Assembly (NCBI GenBank): GCA_016715405.1
Contig: JADKAE010000001.1
Coordinates: forward strand, 124,001-188,000
DNA length: 64,000 nt
Reading direction: 5' to 3'
Source: Saprospiraceae bacterium
GTDB lineage: Bacteria > Bacteroidota > Bacteroidia > Chitinophagales > Saprospiraceae
Position numbers and translations under genes: made by a program. The notes beneath the pieces are model-generated. The model was not told where the DNA came from. It was given only the letters and a program-made list of their open reading frames with translations, and ran no database searches. This document shows, in pieces, positions 10,019 through 20,073 of the stretch; the stretch's first letter is position 1, and every line of letters begins with the position of its first letter.

Positions 10019-10043
10019 GTGTATAGCTTGCAGTGTTTTTCTT

Positions 10044-10136
10044 TACCGCAGAGTTAGACGAAGTTGAAAGGAGTTACGCAGAGCGTGATGTTGACTCTGC
10101 GAAACTCTGCGTTAAACTCCTTTAACTCTGCGGTTA
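10044..10136. repeat. Intergenic palindromic repeat, family A copy 2
   Basis: About 93 bp, same family as at 7679, with left end ACCGCAGAGTTAGACG and right end CTTTAACTCTGCGGTTA, followed by an A-run. It starts 26 bp after the TonB-receptor stop, so its hairpin may also work as a transcription terminator. Confidence 0.9.
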
Positions 10137-10148
10137 AAAAAAAATAAT

Positions 10149-10170
10149 ATTTTTAGGCTAATCTAAAAAT
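10149..10170. promoter_or_regulatory. Probable metalloregulator (DtxR-type) operator
   Basis: Perfect 8-bp inverted repeat ATTTTTAG and CTAAAAAT around GCTAAT. The core TTAGGCTAATCTAA resembles the DtxR/IdeR/MntR operator pattern (TTAGG...CCTAA), though the right half has TCTAA instead of CCTAA. It lies 26-47 bp upstream of the -7 box of the metal permease gene, where it would block the -33 region. That permease itself ends in a DtxR-like domain, so auto-regulation by metal is plausible. Confidence 0.6.
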
Positions 10171-10195
10171 TTATTTTAATTAATAAAAATATTCT

Positions 10196-10203
10196 TATCT
10201 TTG
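10196..10203 (+). promoter_or_regulatory. Bacteroidota-type -7 promoter box
   Basis: TATCTTTG matches the TAnnTTTG -7 consensus of Bacteroidota housekeeping promoters. It lies 24 bp upstream of the metal permease ATG at 10228. No perfect -33 TTTG is visible at the usual spacing. Confidence 0.6.
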
Positions 10204-10227
10204 TATCCAGGATAAGACAACATACCT

Positions 10228-11547
10228 ATGGATACCATATTAAGCATACTGCAACAGGAATGGGCCATCCGGGCCTTAATCGCCTCCTCCTTAGTGGGAT
10301 TAATGTGCGGCGTATTGGGGTGTTTTATCGTATTGCGTAACATGTCGCTGGTGGGTGATGCCCTATCGCACGCCATCTTGCCTGGGGTTGTTTTTGCCTT
10401 TATGATCGTAGGTTACAGCGCGATGGGTTTTTTCATAGGCGCCGTCATAGCCGGATTAGTGGCCGCAGTGGCTATCACCTGGATACAGCAGAAAGTCAAG
10501 ACCAAAAACGACGCGGCGGTGGGCATCGTATTCACGGCCATGTTTTCGGTAGGGGTGATGGGCATTTCGTGGATCAGCCGCAATGAAGGCGTACACCTCG
10601 ACCTCAAGGACTTCTTATTCGGCAACGTATTGGGCGTAGCCAACGCTGATCTGTACCTCACTGCGGGCATCACCGTATATGTGATTGCCAGCATAATCAT
10701 CTTGTACCGCTATTTATTTGCCACCACTTTTCAGCCGGTCATAGCCGAAACCATGGGCATTTCGGTCAAAATGATCCATTATTTTCTCATGTTGTTGCTA
10801 TCCTTTGCGGTAGTAGCAGCCTTGCAGACCGTGGGGGTTATTTTGGTGGTAGCCATGTTGATCACGCCGGCATCCACGGCCTTATTGTTGTCCAACCGGC
10901 TGCAAGTCGTATTGGTGATTGCAGGCGCTGTGGGATTATCCTCGGCGGTTATCGGATTATTGGCGGCCATCCTGTTTGAAACCACGCCGGGCCCTGCTAT
11001 GGCCGTGGTAGCCACCTTGTGTTATTTGCTTGCAGTCGGGTTTGCGCCTGAAAAAGGCTTGATTTTCCAGGTTTGGCGGAAGATGCGTTTACGGCGTCGC
11101 ATTGAGATCGAAGACTTAATCAAGCAGGCTTTTCACTTACAGCAAGCGGGCACACTAAATGTAGAATCGCTCGCCAAACAACTCGGGTGGGGGCCGCTGA
11201 AAATTCGACGCCGCTTATCGATTTTGTCCGATAAAGGTTTAATCGACAAAGAAAAAATGGAATTAACATCCGGCGGTTTAACCGCTGGGCGCAAGCTGGT
11301 GAGGGCCCACCGCTTATGGGAAACCTATCTGGCCGATCAGGTGGGGCTCAGCGGCGAGCAGGTACACGACGAAGCTGAATATTTCGAGCACTTGCTGTCG
11401 GAAGAATTGCTCGATGAAGTGGATGTTACTTTGGGTTATCCCCAAATAGACCCGCACGGAGAGCCTATTCCCGCCAAATTTGATCAATCAGACTCTGCTG
11501 CTAAAAAATCCCCGCCGAAAGATACCGATCGCCCCGGTCGCAGATAA
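10228..11547 (+). CDS. Metal ABC permease fused to a DtxR-like regulator domain
   Basis: 439 residues. Residues about 1-280 are a multi-helix ABC-3 family permease (ZnuB/MntB type), with FIVLRNMSLVGDALSHAILPG near the N-terminus, the family signature region. Residues about 290-430 are soluble and contain a winged-helix-like part (LAKQLGWGPLKIRRRLSILS) followed by a stretch matching the DtxR/MntR metal-binding and dimerisation domain (AHRLWETYLADQVGL, HDEAEYFEHLLSEELLDEVD, LGYPQIDPHGEPIP). So an importer membrane subunit carries its own metal-sensing, DNA-binding-like tail. No ATPase or binding-protein gene is adjacent. The last 22 residues overlap the 3' end of convergent cysM. A palindromic operator precedes the gene. 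Confidence 0.9.
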   Translation: MDTILSILQQEWAIRALIASSLVGLMCGVLGCFIVLRNMSLVGDALSHAILPGVVFAFMIVGYSAMGFFIGAVIAGLVAAVAITWIQQKVKTKNDAAVGIVFTAMFSVGVMGISWISRNEGVHLDLKDFLFGNVLGVANADLYLTAGITVYVIASIIILYRYLFATTFQPVIAETMGISVKMIHYFLMLLLSFAVVAALQTVGVILVVAMLITPASTALLLSNRLQVVLVIAGAVGLSSAVIGLLAAILFETTPGPAMAVVATLCYLLAVGFAPEKGLIFQVWRKMRLRRRIEIEDLIKQAFHLQQAGTLNVESLAKQLGWGPLKIRRRLSILSDKGLIDKEKMELTSGGLTAGRKLVRAHRLWETYLADQVGLSGEQVHDEAEYFEHLLSEELLDEVDVTLGYPQIDPHGEPIPAKFDQSDSAAKKSPPKDTDRPGRR

Positions 11548-12382
11548 TACACACGATAAGTCCTTCGTCCAACTCCTGGGCCAGCTTGGCAGCTGCGGCC
11601 ACGGCGCCTCCGCTGCTCATACCGGCAAAAACAGCGTCTTCCTTAGCCAGGCGGCGCATCATCGTAGTAGCTTCCTGTTGCGACACATCGATTACGCGGT
11701 CTACGCGCTGGGGGTCGAAAATTTTGGGTAAAAACTCGGGCGACCAGCGCCGGATACCCGGAATACTCGAGCCGTCGGTGGGTTGTACGCCTACAATCTG
11801 CACCCCTGGATTTTGCTCCTTGAGAAAACGCGAAACGCCCATTATCGTGCCGGTGGTGCCCATCGACGACACGAAATGCGTGACTTCGCCCTGCGTATCG
11901 CGCCAGATCTCGGGGCCGGTAGTACGGTAGTGCATACCCCAGTTGTCGGGATTTGCAAACTGATTTAGCATAAAATAACCGCCCGTTGACACCAGTTCGT
12001 CGGCATATTGGCGGGAATACTCGATGCCGCCTGCCGCTGCCGGCGTGAGGATCACCTCGGCGCCGTAGGCTTCCATTGTTTGCACGCGTTCGAGCGTAGA
12101 ATTATCGGGCATAATCAGCGTAATATTTAGGCCGAACATGCGGGCGATCATCGCCAGGGCAATGCCTGTATTGCCGCTGGTAGCTTCGATGAGTCTGGTG
12201 CCCGGTTTGATATCGCCCCGTTCAAGGGCGCCTTTGATCATGCCGTAGGCGGCGCGGTCTTTTACGCTCCCACCGGGATTATTGCCTTCCAGTTTGCCAA
12301 AAACCTGTATGCCGGGTTTTTTAATTACCTGCCGGATTTCTACCAGCGGCGTATTGCCGACCAGATCTAAAATAGTAGCCAT
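11501..12382 (-). CDS. cysM: Cysteine synthase (CysM/CysK family)
   Basis: 293 residues, complete. PLP-dependent O-acetylserine sulfhydrylase making cysteine from O-acetylserine and sulfide or thiosulfate. Seen: the N-terminal VGNTPLVEI motif, the PLP lysine in GGSVKDRAA, the TSGNTGIALA loop, and the GTTGTIMGVSRFLKE phosphate-binding segment. The short length and YFMLNQFANPDNWGMHYRTT agree with the CysM branch. Its ATG overlaps the stop of cysE (TGATG), indicating translational coupling in a cysE-cysM operon. Its 3' end overlaps the convergent permease gene by 47 bp. Confidence 0.95.
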   Translation of the reverse strand: MATILDLVGNTPLVEIRQVIKKPGIQVFGKLEGNNPGGSVKDRAAYGMIKGALERGDIKPGTRLIEATSGNTGIALAMIARMFGLNITLIMPDNSTLERVQTMEAYGAEVILTPAAAGGIEYSRQYADELVSTGGYFMLNQFANPDNWGMHYRTTGPEIWRDTQGEVTHFVSSMGTTGTIMGVSRFLKEQNPGVQIVGVQPTDGSSIPGIRRWSPEFLPKIFDPQRVDRVIDVSQQEATTMMRRLAKEDAVFAGMSSGGAVAAAAKLAQELDEGLIVCIICDRGDRYLSAGIF

Positions 12383-13185
12383 CAGATCGAGGTTGTTTTT
12401 ATGTCTTCATTTTGATAATACAAACGCGAGTTGGGCGGCACGCTACTCGTGATCCAGGTATTGCCGCCGATAATGCTATTGCGGCCAATTACGGTATCTC
12501 CGCCCAGAATAGTGGCGCCGGAGTATATCACAGCGCCGTCTTCAATGGTCGGGTGCCGTTTGGTTTTCGCCATTTCCTTTTTTACGCTCAGCGCGCCGAG
12601 TGTGACGCCCTGGTATATCTTGACTCCATTGCCAATGATGACCGTTTCACCAATGACTACGCCGGTGCCGTGATCTATGCAAAAGCGTTCGCCGATGCCG
12701 GCGCCGGGATGTATATCAATACCGGTGAGGCCGTGGGCGTGCTCGGTGAGAATGCGGGGTATGAGGGGCACTTTAAGTTTGTAAAACTCGTGCGCCAGGC
12801 GGTATACGGCAATAGCAAAAAAGCCGGGGTAAGTCCGGATCACCTCAGTAAGGCTCACCGCCGCCGGGTCGCCGTCGAGGATGGCCTGGGCGTCTTTGAG
12901 AAGCAGAGCATGCACTGCCGGCAGCCTGTCCTGGAAAGCATGTTCGATTTCTTCTGCCGGTGCGGGCAGTTGGGCCTGCATAGTTTCCAGGATATTAAAC
13001 AGTTCGAGCCTTACGCTTTGGTATTGTTGGTTAAACTCCCTTTTATTTCGATAGCGCTGGTCGGCGAGTTCGGGGAATAGCAATTTCAGCAGACCGTTCA
13101 GCCATTGGCAGACAATTTGCGGGGAAGGAATCTGCCTGGCTGCCTTGTGGGCGTGAAATAGCTTATCGATAAATTGTTCTTCCAT
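12382..13185 (-). CDS. cysE: Serine O-acetyltransferase
   Basis: 267 residues using the ATG at 13185 (MEEQFIDKL). The frame is open upstream to 13347, but that extension looks non-coding. The C-terminal half is a left-handed beta-helix of hexapeptide repeats (IDIHPGAGIGERFCIDHGTG, VIIGNGVKIYQGVTLGALS, TILGGDTVIGRNSIIGGN), with the catalytic His in IDHGTG. It acetylates serine with acetyl-CoA, giving the substrate for the adjacent cysteine synthase. The helical N-terminal part (about 1-130) is the longer EpsC-type version common in Bacteroidota. Confidence 0.93.
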   Translation of the reverse strand: MEEQFIDKLFHAHKAARQIPSPQIVCQWLNGLLKLLFPELADQRYRNKREFNQQYQSVRLELFNILETMQAQLPAPAEEIEHAFQDRLPAVHALLLKDAQAILDGDPAAVSLTEVIRTYPGFFAIAVYRLAHEFYKLKVPLIPRILTEHAHGLTGIDIHPGAGIGERFCIDHGTGVVIGETVIIGNGVKIYQGVTLGALSVKKEMAKTKRHPTIEDGAVIYSGATILGGDTVIGRNSIIGGNTWITSSVPPNSRLYYQNEDIKTTSI

Positions 13186-13408
13186 GTGTTTTGTGTTAAA
13201 AAAATGGGTACACTCCAATAAAAACGCCTGTATGTGCAGGATGTTTCCCCGAAAAAGTTGATTTGGGCAGGAAAAAATAGCCATTGCAGGGCCGCCATGT
13301 CTGCCGCTTGTGACAATAATATCTGTTGAGGTGCTTTTTATGAACACAATTTCAGAGTAGCTGTTCTATCCTATTTGAAAGTAATACTATTAAATCCAAT
13401 AATAGATC

Positions 13409-14937
13409 ATGCAACCAACAACCTCACCAATCTTGCAAACGTCGGAGCTTAGCCCGAAAACTACCACTATCACTATCGCAAAAGGCGATGGCATAGGTGG
13501 AGAGATCATGGACGCCACCTTGTCAATTCTGGAAGCAGCCGGCGCCCAATTGGCTTACGAAGAGATCCAGGTAGGGAATCAGTATATCACCGGGGTTTTT
13601 CGGCCGGTATCAGTGCGGATGCCTGGGACATCCTCCGCAGAAACAAAGTACTGCTCAAAGCGCCGATTACCACGCCGCAGGGTGGAGGATATAAAAGCCT
13701 CAATGTAACCTTGCGCAAAACGCTTGGATTATTTGCCAATGTGCGCCCCTGTCAGGCACTCACGCCATTTGTAGAAAGCCATTTCCCGGCTATGGACCTG
13801 GTCATCATCCGCGAAAACGAAGAAGACCTCTACGCGGGTATCGAGCACCAGCAAACGGGAGAAGTAATACAATGCCTCAAACTGGTAAGCCGGCCGGGGT
13901 GCGAGCGGGTGATCCGTTATGCATTTGAATATGCAAAAGCGTATGGCAGGAAAAAGGTGACTTGCATGACCAAGGACAACATCATGAAGCTCACCGACGG
14001 CCTTTTTCACCGCGTTTTTGATGAAATATCGGCTGAATACCCCGACATTGAAACCAACCACTTCATCATCGACATAGGCTCGGCATGGCTGGCCGATCGC
14101 CCCGAGCAGTTTGATGTGATCGTCACGCTTAACTTATACGGCGACATAATTTCCGATATTGCGGCCCAGGTGTGCGGTTCTGTGGGGTTGTGCGGATCGG
14201 CTAACGTAGGCGACGACTTTGCCATGTTTGAGGCCATCCATGGCTCGGCTCCCGATATCGCCGGCAAAGATATGGCCAATCCCAGCGGCTTATTGCAGGC
14301 AGCATGCATGATGCTGGTTCACGTAGGTCAACCTAAGATCGCTGAAAAAATAGCCAATGCATGGCTCAAAACCCTCGAAGACGGCATTCACACCTCTGAT
14401 ATTTACAGCGAAACCTATACCCGTCAGCGCGCGGGCACCAGGGCTTTTGCTGAAGCCGTGATCAGCCGGTTGGGCCAGGCGCCGTCGCAATTCAAACCTG
14501 TTTCCTTCAACGAGTCGGCCAAACCTGTTGAGGTCCATGTCAAAGCCATGCCGCAAGTTGAAAAGAAATTGGTAGGTATCGACGTATTCCTTCATTGGGA
14601 TGCGGAGCGGCGCGATCCGGAAGTGTTGGGGCGCCGTTTGGAGGCGATCAAAGAAACGGGACTGCAGTTGAAAATGATCACTAACAGAGGGGTAAAAGTA
14701 TATCCGGGAGGCTTACCTGAAACTTTCTGCACGGACCATTGGCGTTGCCGGTTTGTATCTGAAAACTCTCAAGTTGATGCCGGCCACAATGCCATGCTCG
14801 AGGCCAAACCCGTCTCCCTACAGCAGGTCATCGGATTATTGCAGAAGCTCGAACAAGAGCAGTTTGATTTTATCAAAACCGAACATCTTTACGAGATCAA
14901 CGGGCAAAGGGCGTATTCGCTCGGACAAGGCGAGTAG
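13409..14937 (+). CDS. icd: Isocitrate dehydrogenase with C-terminal extension (one frameshift)
   Basis: About 509 residues after adding one T in the run at 13596-13600. Residues about 20-355 are the isopropylmalate/isocitrate dehydrogenase core: IAKGDGIGGEIMDATL, the VRPCQAL region, RENEEDLYAGIEH, DIIGSAWLAD-like IDIGSAWLAD, LYGDIISDIAAQ, AIHGSAPDIAGKD. The remaining 130 residues (VGIDVFLHWDAERRD, MITNRGVKVYPGG, FDFIKTEHLYEING) form the extension found in the long IDH class typified by Thermus thermophilus. It oxidises isocitrate to 2-oxoglutarate in the TCA cycle. Cofactor preference is not certain from sequence. Confidence 0.92.
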
Positions 14938-15084
14938 GTCGATTTGAAATTCTATAAATTAAAAACGCCAAATTGTCGGCTGGCAATATAATTCTGCAAC
15001 CTTTTGGTAATGCAGTAGTTTTAGATTTTGCGCTACCTTTACGGTTTACGAAAAAATTTCCTTTGACATTAACCGCGGTTTAGT

Positions 15085-18000
15085 ATGAACAGAACTTTTA
15101 CTACAGGTCTCTGGCTGGTGATGATGGTGTGTTTCACCCAATTGGCCACTGCCCAGCAGCAATCTACATTAGACGCCGCGCTGCGTTACGTAGAGCAGCA
15201 GCGTGAAAAATGGGGACTTACCCGTGCTGATATTGCCGACATGATCGTCAGCGACCAGTACCAGAGCCGCCACAACGGCGTTACCCATTTGTACTTTATT
15301 CAACGTCATGCAAGCATCGAGGTACACAACGCCATCATGGGTATACACCTCAAGTCGAATGGCGAGGTTGGCTTTGCTACCACGCGCTTTGTGACCGATC
15401 TGGCCGGCAAGATAAACGCTACCGAACCTCAGTTGTCGGCCCACGACGCCATTTCGCTGGGCGCCAAACACGTGGGACTGCCGCTAACCCGGCCGCTGCG
15501 CATGCTCGACAAGATCAGCGACCGCCAGATGACTTTCGAAGGCGCCGATGTATCTGAATCGGACATCAAGGTCAAATTGGTATACCAAACCAATGACCAG
15601 GGCGCCGTGCGTCTGGCATGGAACATGGCCATCGAAGCCACCGATTCGCCCGACTACTGGAGCATTCGCGTGGATGCACTCACCGGCGATATCCTGAAAC
15701 TGGATAACCTGACGATCTACTGCAGCTTTACCGGTGACAGCCGCCATGTGCACGGCGATAATTGCGTGGATGAAAATTCTTTCCAACCTGTGCAGCAAGC
15801 CCTATTGGAAGAAAACACGACCCTTTCGGGCAATACCTACAACGTATTCCCCATACCCGTTGAAAGCCCCATCCACGGACCTCGCCAGGTTGTGGTAGAT
15901 CCGCACGATGTGAATGCCTCGCCCTATGGCTGGCACGACACCAACGGCACTGCCGGAGCAGAATTTACGTCTACTCGCGGCAATAATGTACATGCTTACC
16001 TGGATACCAACGCCGATGATAGCCCTGATGGCCCGAGTGCAGAAGGCGGAACCGGTTTGGTTTTGATTTTCCTTTCGACGATACTACACTGGAACCCCCA
16101 GCTTATCAGGACGCAGCCATGACGCAGTTGTTTTACATGAACAATATCATGCACGACTTTACATACGCCTATGGTTTTGATGAAGCGGCGGGTAATTTTC
16201 AGCAGCATAACTACGGCAACGGCGGCCAGGGCAACGACTACGTGAATGCCGAAGCGCAAGACGGCGGAGGCACCAACAATGCCAACTTTGGTACGCCCGC
16301 AGACGGCGCTAACCCCCGTATGCAGATGTTCTTGTGGGATCAGGCCGGCGGCAGATTGGTAAATATCGTCGATCCGGTAGAAATTGCCGGCAGCTACGAA
16401 TCCACTACAGCAAATTACGGACCGATCATTACTTCCGTGCCCCTTACGGGGGAACTGGCGCTCGCTACCGACGGTACTTCCAACGGCACGCAGGGCTGCA
16501 ATGCCATTGTTAATGGTGATGAGATCGCTGGAAAGATTGCCATAGTAGACCGCGGCACCTGCTTTTTTGAGGAAAAAACTGTCAATGTGCAAGCCGCCGG
16601 CGCTATTGCCTGTATCATATGCAATAACCAGCCCGGCCTGGTGGCTATGGGTGGTCGCCCCGACATTCCCGATCCCACTATTCCCACGGTGATGATGACG
16701 CAGTTGGATTGCCAATTGGTAAAGAATTTGTTGGCTACCAACACGATAACCGTTACCATTGTATTGCCCGAAGATGCAGGTCCCGACAGCCTCGACGGCG
16801 ACTTCGACAACGGCATCATCGCACACGAGTACGGGCACGGCATTTCCAACCGCCTCACCGGCGGCCCCTCGCAAACCGGTTGCCTCACCAACAACGAACA
16901 GATGGGCGAAGGCTGGAGCGACTTTTTTGCGCTTGTGACTACGGTAGAACCCGGCGATGTGGCCACATTGGGCCGCGGTATCGGTAACTATGTATTGCGC
17001 GGTGGCGTTAACGGCATAGGCATCCGCCGGTATCCCTATTCTACCAACGCGCTGCTTAATAACCAGGTTTATGACGACATCATTACTACCGGTACTTCTC
17101 CCCACAACCTGGGCGAAATATGGGCCAGCACCCTGTGGGATCTGTACTGGGCTATGGTTGATGAATACGGCTACGACCCCGACCTCTATTACGGCACAGG
17201 CGGTAACAACAAGGCCATTCAACTCGTCATGGACGGGATGAAGTACCAAACATGCAACCCCGGCATGATAGACGGCCGCGATGCAATATTAGCCGCCGAC
17301 CTGCTGGCCTACAACGGCGAAAATCAATGCCTCATCTGGGATGTTTTCGCTAAAAGAGGTTTGGGCTACAGCGCCCAACAAGGCAGTAGTGACAATCGTA
17401 TCGACAACGTACAGGCCTTTGACGGCTTTGCCCGAGTGCGTAAAAGAACTCAAAATTGCCAAATCGGTTACGCCGCTGATCGAGGCAGGAGATGAAGTGA
17501 CCATTACCCTTACGGCCACCAACCACAAGGACGAAGCCGTAACCGACGTGGTTATCGTAGACGAAATCCCGGAAGGCATGACTTTTGTACCGGGTTCCGT
17601 CTCCAACAACATCAACGCCACCCCGGCCTCGGGAGAAATCTCTTTCGAAATCGGTACGCTGGCGCCCGGAGCATCTGTCACCTTCCTCTATCGCGTAGCT
17701 ACTACCACCGATTTTTATTCTATTCGCCAGCTATTTGACGATATGGAAGACGGAGAAGATATTTGGAACTACCAGCCACTCGACGATGGCGTAGCGATAT
17801 GGGAGCTTGTAAATACGGCTGAGGCTTACAGTGGCGATCACGCCTGGTTTGTAGCCAGCACCCCCGCTGATAACGACCAGATACTCGAAAATTTCGAACC
17901 CATAGCAGTAACAGGCAGCCAGCCGGCTTTGCGTTTCTTCCACCGCTATGACACGGAACCTGCCATTGACGGCGGTGTCATACTCATATCAACCGACGGC

Positions 18001-18633
18001 GGCGCAAACTGGAATCCGATCGATCAAAACATGATCAGAAACGGCTACCGCGGCAAGATCACCTATACCACTTTTGCCACACTCAACCTGGAAGCATTTT
18101 GGGGTACTATCCCCGAATACATCGGCTCTTATGTCGACTTGAGCGACTATATCGGCGAGGAGGTACTTATTCGCTTCCGCTTCGGTACCGACGAGGAAGC
18201 CTCCGGCGAAACGATCGGCACAGGCTGGTACATGGATGATTTCGAAATCATGGATCTGTTCAACTACAACGGAGAGGCCTGTATTACTTCTGCCGAAGGC
18301 GACCAGGCTTGCGCAATTGCACCTGCAGGCGGTACTATCGTTGAATCGAAACTCGTTACCAGTTCGGAAGAACCTACGCTGAGCAATAACGTGAAGGTGT
18401 ATCCCAATCCCACCCGCGACGTACTCAACGTGGCCTTTACTACCCAACAAACGGGTCAGGTAGCCGTGGAAGTACTCAACGCCGACGGCCGCGTGCTGCT
18501 GAAAAACAGCCAACGCCTCGACGGCGGTCGCCAGGTGATGCCGCTCAATGTGGCCGAACTGGCTAGCGGCTTTTACTTCGTGAAAATCAGCACCGACACC
18601 GAAACAGTGGTGGAGAAGGTGGTGATTAGATAA
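15085..18633 (+). CDS. Secreted M36 (fungalysin) metalloprotease with T9SS sorting domain (two frameshifts)
   Basis: About 1182 residues after adding one T at 16061-16064 and removing one G near 17424. Order: signal peptide (MNRTFTTGLWLVMMVCFTQ...), FTP-like propeptide (about 25-210), M36 catalytic domain interrupted by a PA domain (16400-16790), zinc site HEYGHGISNRLTGG at about 16824 with the downstream Glu in GEGWSDFFAL, a DUF11-like repeat domain (SVTPLIEAGDEVTITLTATN), a jelly-roll region (about 17720-18260), and a C-terminal type A sorting domain (VYPNPTRDVLNVAF ... GFYFVKISTDTETVVEKVVIR region). It should be exported by Sec, passed through the outer membrane by type IX secretion, and digest extracellular protein. 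Confidence 0.93.
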
Positions 18634-18642
18634 GGGCGACTT

Positions 18643-18700
18643 GGCGAGGGGGCGAGGGGGCGATCATTGAAATCGTTCGCCCCCTCACCCCCTCACCCCC
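18643..18700. terminator. GC-rich inverted repeat between convergent genes
   Basis: GAGGGGGCGAGGGGGCGA and TCGCCCCCTCACCCCCTC form a long hairpin with a short loop between the protease stop and the 3' end of the acyl-CoA dehydrogenase gene. It could end transcription from both sides, although no U-run follows. The last residues of the minus-strand gene are encoded inside it. Confidence 0.5.
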
Positions 18701-19830
18701 TCCCTCCTCAGCCAGGGACTACACCGATACCGGTCCTCACGGTAGGTATCATAGAGCTCGTCCAGCATATCCACACAAGCTGAATATCCCCATTCTTTTG
18801 CCCATTGCAATAACCCTTTCGGGTAATTAACTCCTTTGGTCATGGCAGCGTCGATATCGTCGGCGCTGGCGATGCCCCAATGCAAAGCGTCGGCAGCTTC
18901 GTTGATGAGCATCACCACGATGCGGCTTTTGATTTGCTCGCCAAGTGCGGTATCGCGATTGGGTTTGGGGCGCTGGGCGCCTTCGGCGTAATCGTAGAAA
19001 CCCCGGCCGGTCTTGCGACCCAGATAGCCGGCTTCTACCAATCTTTTTTGTGAAAATGAGGGTTTATAGCGCGGGTCGTAAAAAAAGGCCTGAAAGACGG
19101 TCTCTGTAACCGTATAATTCACGTCGTGGCCGATGTAGTCCATGAGTTCAAACGGCCCCATGCGAAAGCCGCCCAAGTCGGTCATCGCCCAATCGATGGT
19201 CGCCATGTCGGCGATGCCTTCTTCGTAGATGCGCAGCGCTTCGCCGTAAAACGGCCGTGCAATGCGATTGACGATGAAACCGGGCGTGTCTTTGGCCAAC
19301 ACGGGATATTTGCCCCACCGCCGCATCATCAACATAGCATAAGCAGGCAATTCAGGCGCTGTTTGTACCGCCGGTATAACCTCTACCAATTGCATCACCG
19401 GCGCCGGGTTAAAAAAGTGCAATCCAATTACGCGTTCCGGCCGCCTGCAAGCCGCGGCAATAGAGGTAATGGATAAAGAAGACGTATTGCTGGCCAATAG
19501 ACAGTCGTCGCTTACGATATCTTCTAATTGCCGAAAAACTGATTGTTTTACTTCCAGGTTTTCTACGATAGCTTCGATCACCAATTCGACGTCGCGCATC
19601 TCTTCCAATGCCCTTGTGAAGAGTATTCGATTCAGGATGTCGTGGGCGGCATCGGCGCTGATTTTGTTTTTTTCAACCAGCCTGTTGATGCTGGTCGACA
19701 GGTTAGTCAGTGCCCTTGGCCAGGCCGCGTGGTCGCTATCGTACAAAAAAACTTCATGACCCGCCATAGCAGCTACCTGGGCAATACCTGTGCCCATCGC
19801 GCCACAGCCTATGATGCCTATTTTATTCAT
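18685..19830 (-). CDS. 3-hydroxyacyl-CoA dehydrogenase
   Basis: 381 residues. N-terminal NAD-binding Rossmann domain (IGIIGCGAMGTGIAQVAAMA), VIEAIVENLEVKQ and SNTSSLSITSIA, the catalytic His in GLHFFNPAPVMQLVEV, and KDTPGFIVNRI. The C-terminal domain has GPFELMDYIGHDVNY and a second shorter 3HCDH_C-like unit (NEAADALHWGIASADDIDAAM, GVNYPKGLLQWA). It resembles PaaH / 3-hydroxybutyryl-CoA dehydrogenases without an enoyl-CoA hydratase part. It oxidises 3-hydroxyacyl-CoA with NAD+ in beta-oxidation or a related CoA pathway. No other genes of such a pathway are near. The C-terminal LRREGVRG is repeat-encoded. Confidence 0.92.
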   Translation of the reverse strand: MNKIGIIGCGAMGTGIAQVAAMAGHEVFLYDSDHAAWPRALTNLSTSINRLVEKNKISADAAHDILNRILFTRALEEMRDVELVIEAIVENLEVKQSVFRQLEDIVSDDCLLASNTSSLSITSIAAACRRPERVIGLHFFNPAPVMQLVEVIPAVQTAPELPAYAMLMMRRWGKYPVLAKDTPGFIVNRIARPFYGEALRIYEEGIADMATIDWAMTDLGGFRMGPFELMDYIGHDVNYTVTETVFQAFFYDPRYKPSFSQKRLVEAGYLGRKTGRGFYDYAEGAQRPKPNRDTALGEQIKSRIVVMLINEAADALHWGIASADDIDAAMTKGVNYPKGLLQWAKEWGYSACVDMLDELYDTYREDRYRCSPWLRREGVRG

Positions 19831-19848
19831 GTTTATAAATGATATTTT

Positions 19849-19941
19849 TACCGCAGAGTTAAGAGGAGTTGAAAGGAGTTTCGCAGAGCGCGATGTGGAC
19901 TCTGCGTAACTCTGCGTAAAACTCCTTTAACTCTGCGGTTA
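19849..19941. repeat. Intergenic palindromic repeat, family A copy 3
   Basis: About 93 bp, ACCGCAGAGTTAAGAGGAG at the left and CTCCTTTAACTCTGCGGTTA at the right, with internal CGCAGAG / CTCTGCG words. It lies between two divergently transcribed genes. Confidence 0.9.
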
Positions 19942-20073
19942 ATAGAATAATCTCTGTCAAATATACTTTAACCCTCCAATTTCCGCCCTAAAATACTAAC
20001 GACAACACATATAAAATTAAATCCCTTTACTTTGGCGTTAAACGGTTTTATTTCATCCGGAAAATAACATGCA

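Noticed and set aside
12382..13347. Longer serine acetyltransferase start at 13347
   Set aside because: The first 54 residues of that frame show no family similarity and the usual N-terminus begins at MEEQFIDKL (13185).
15996..17249. Long minus-strand open frame (417 codons) opposite the M36 protease
   Set aside because: The plus strand encodes clear protease, PA-domain and HEYGH motifs. The minus frame has no recognisable domain and is a shadow of GC-rich coding DNA.
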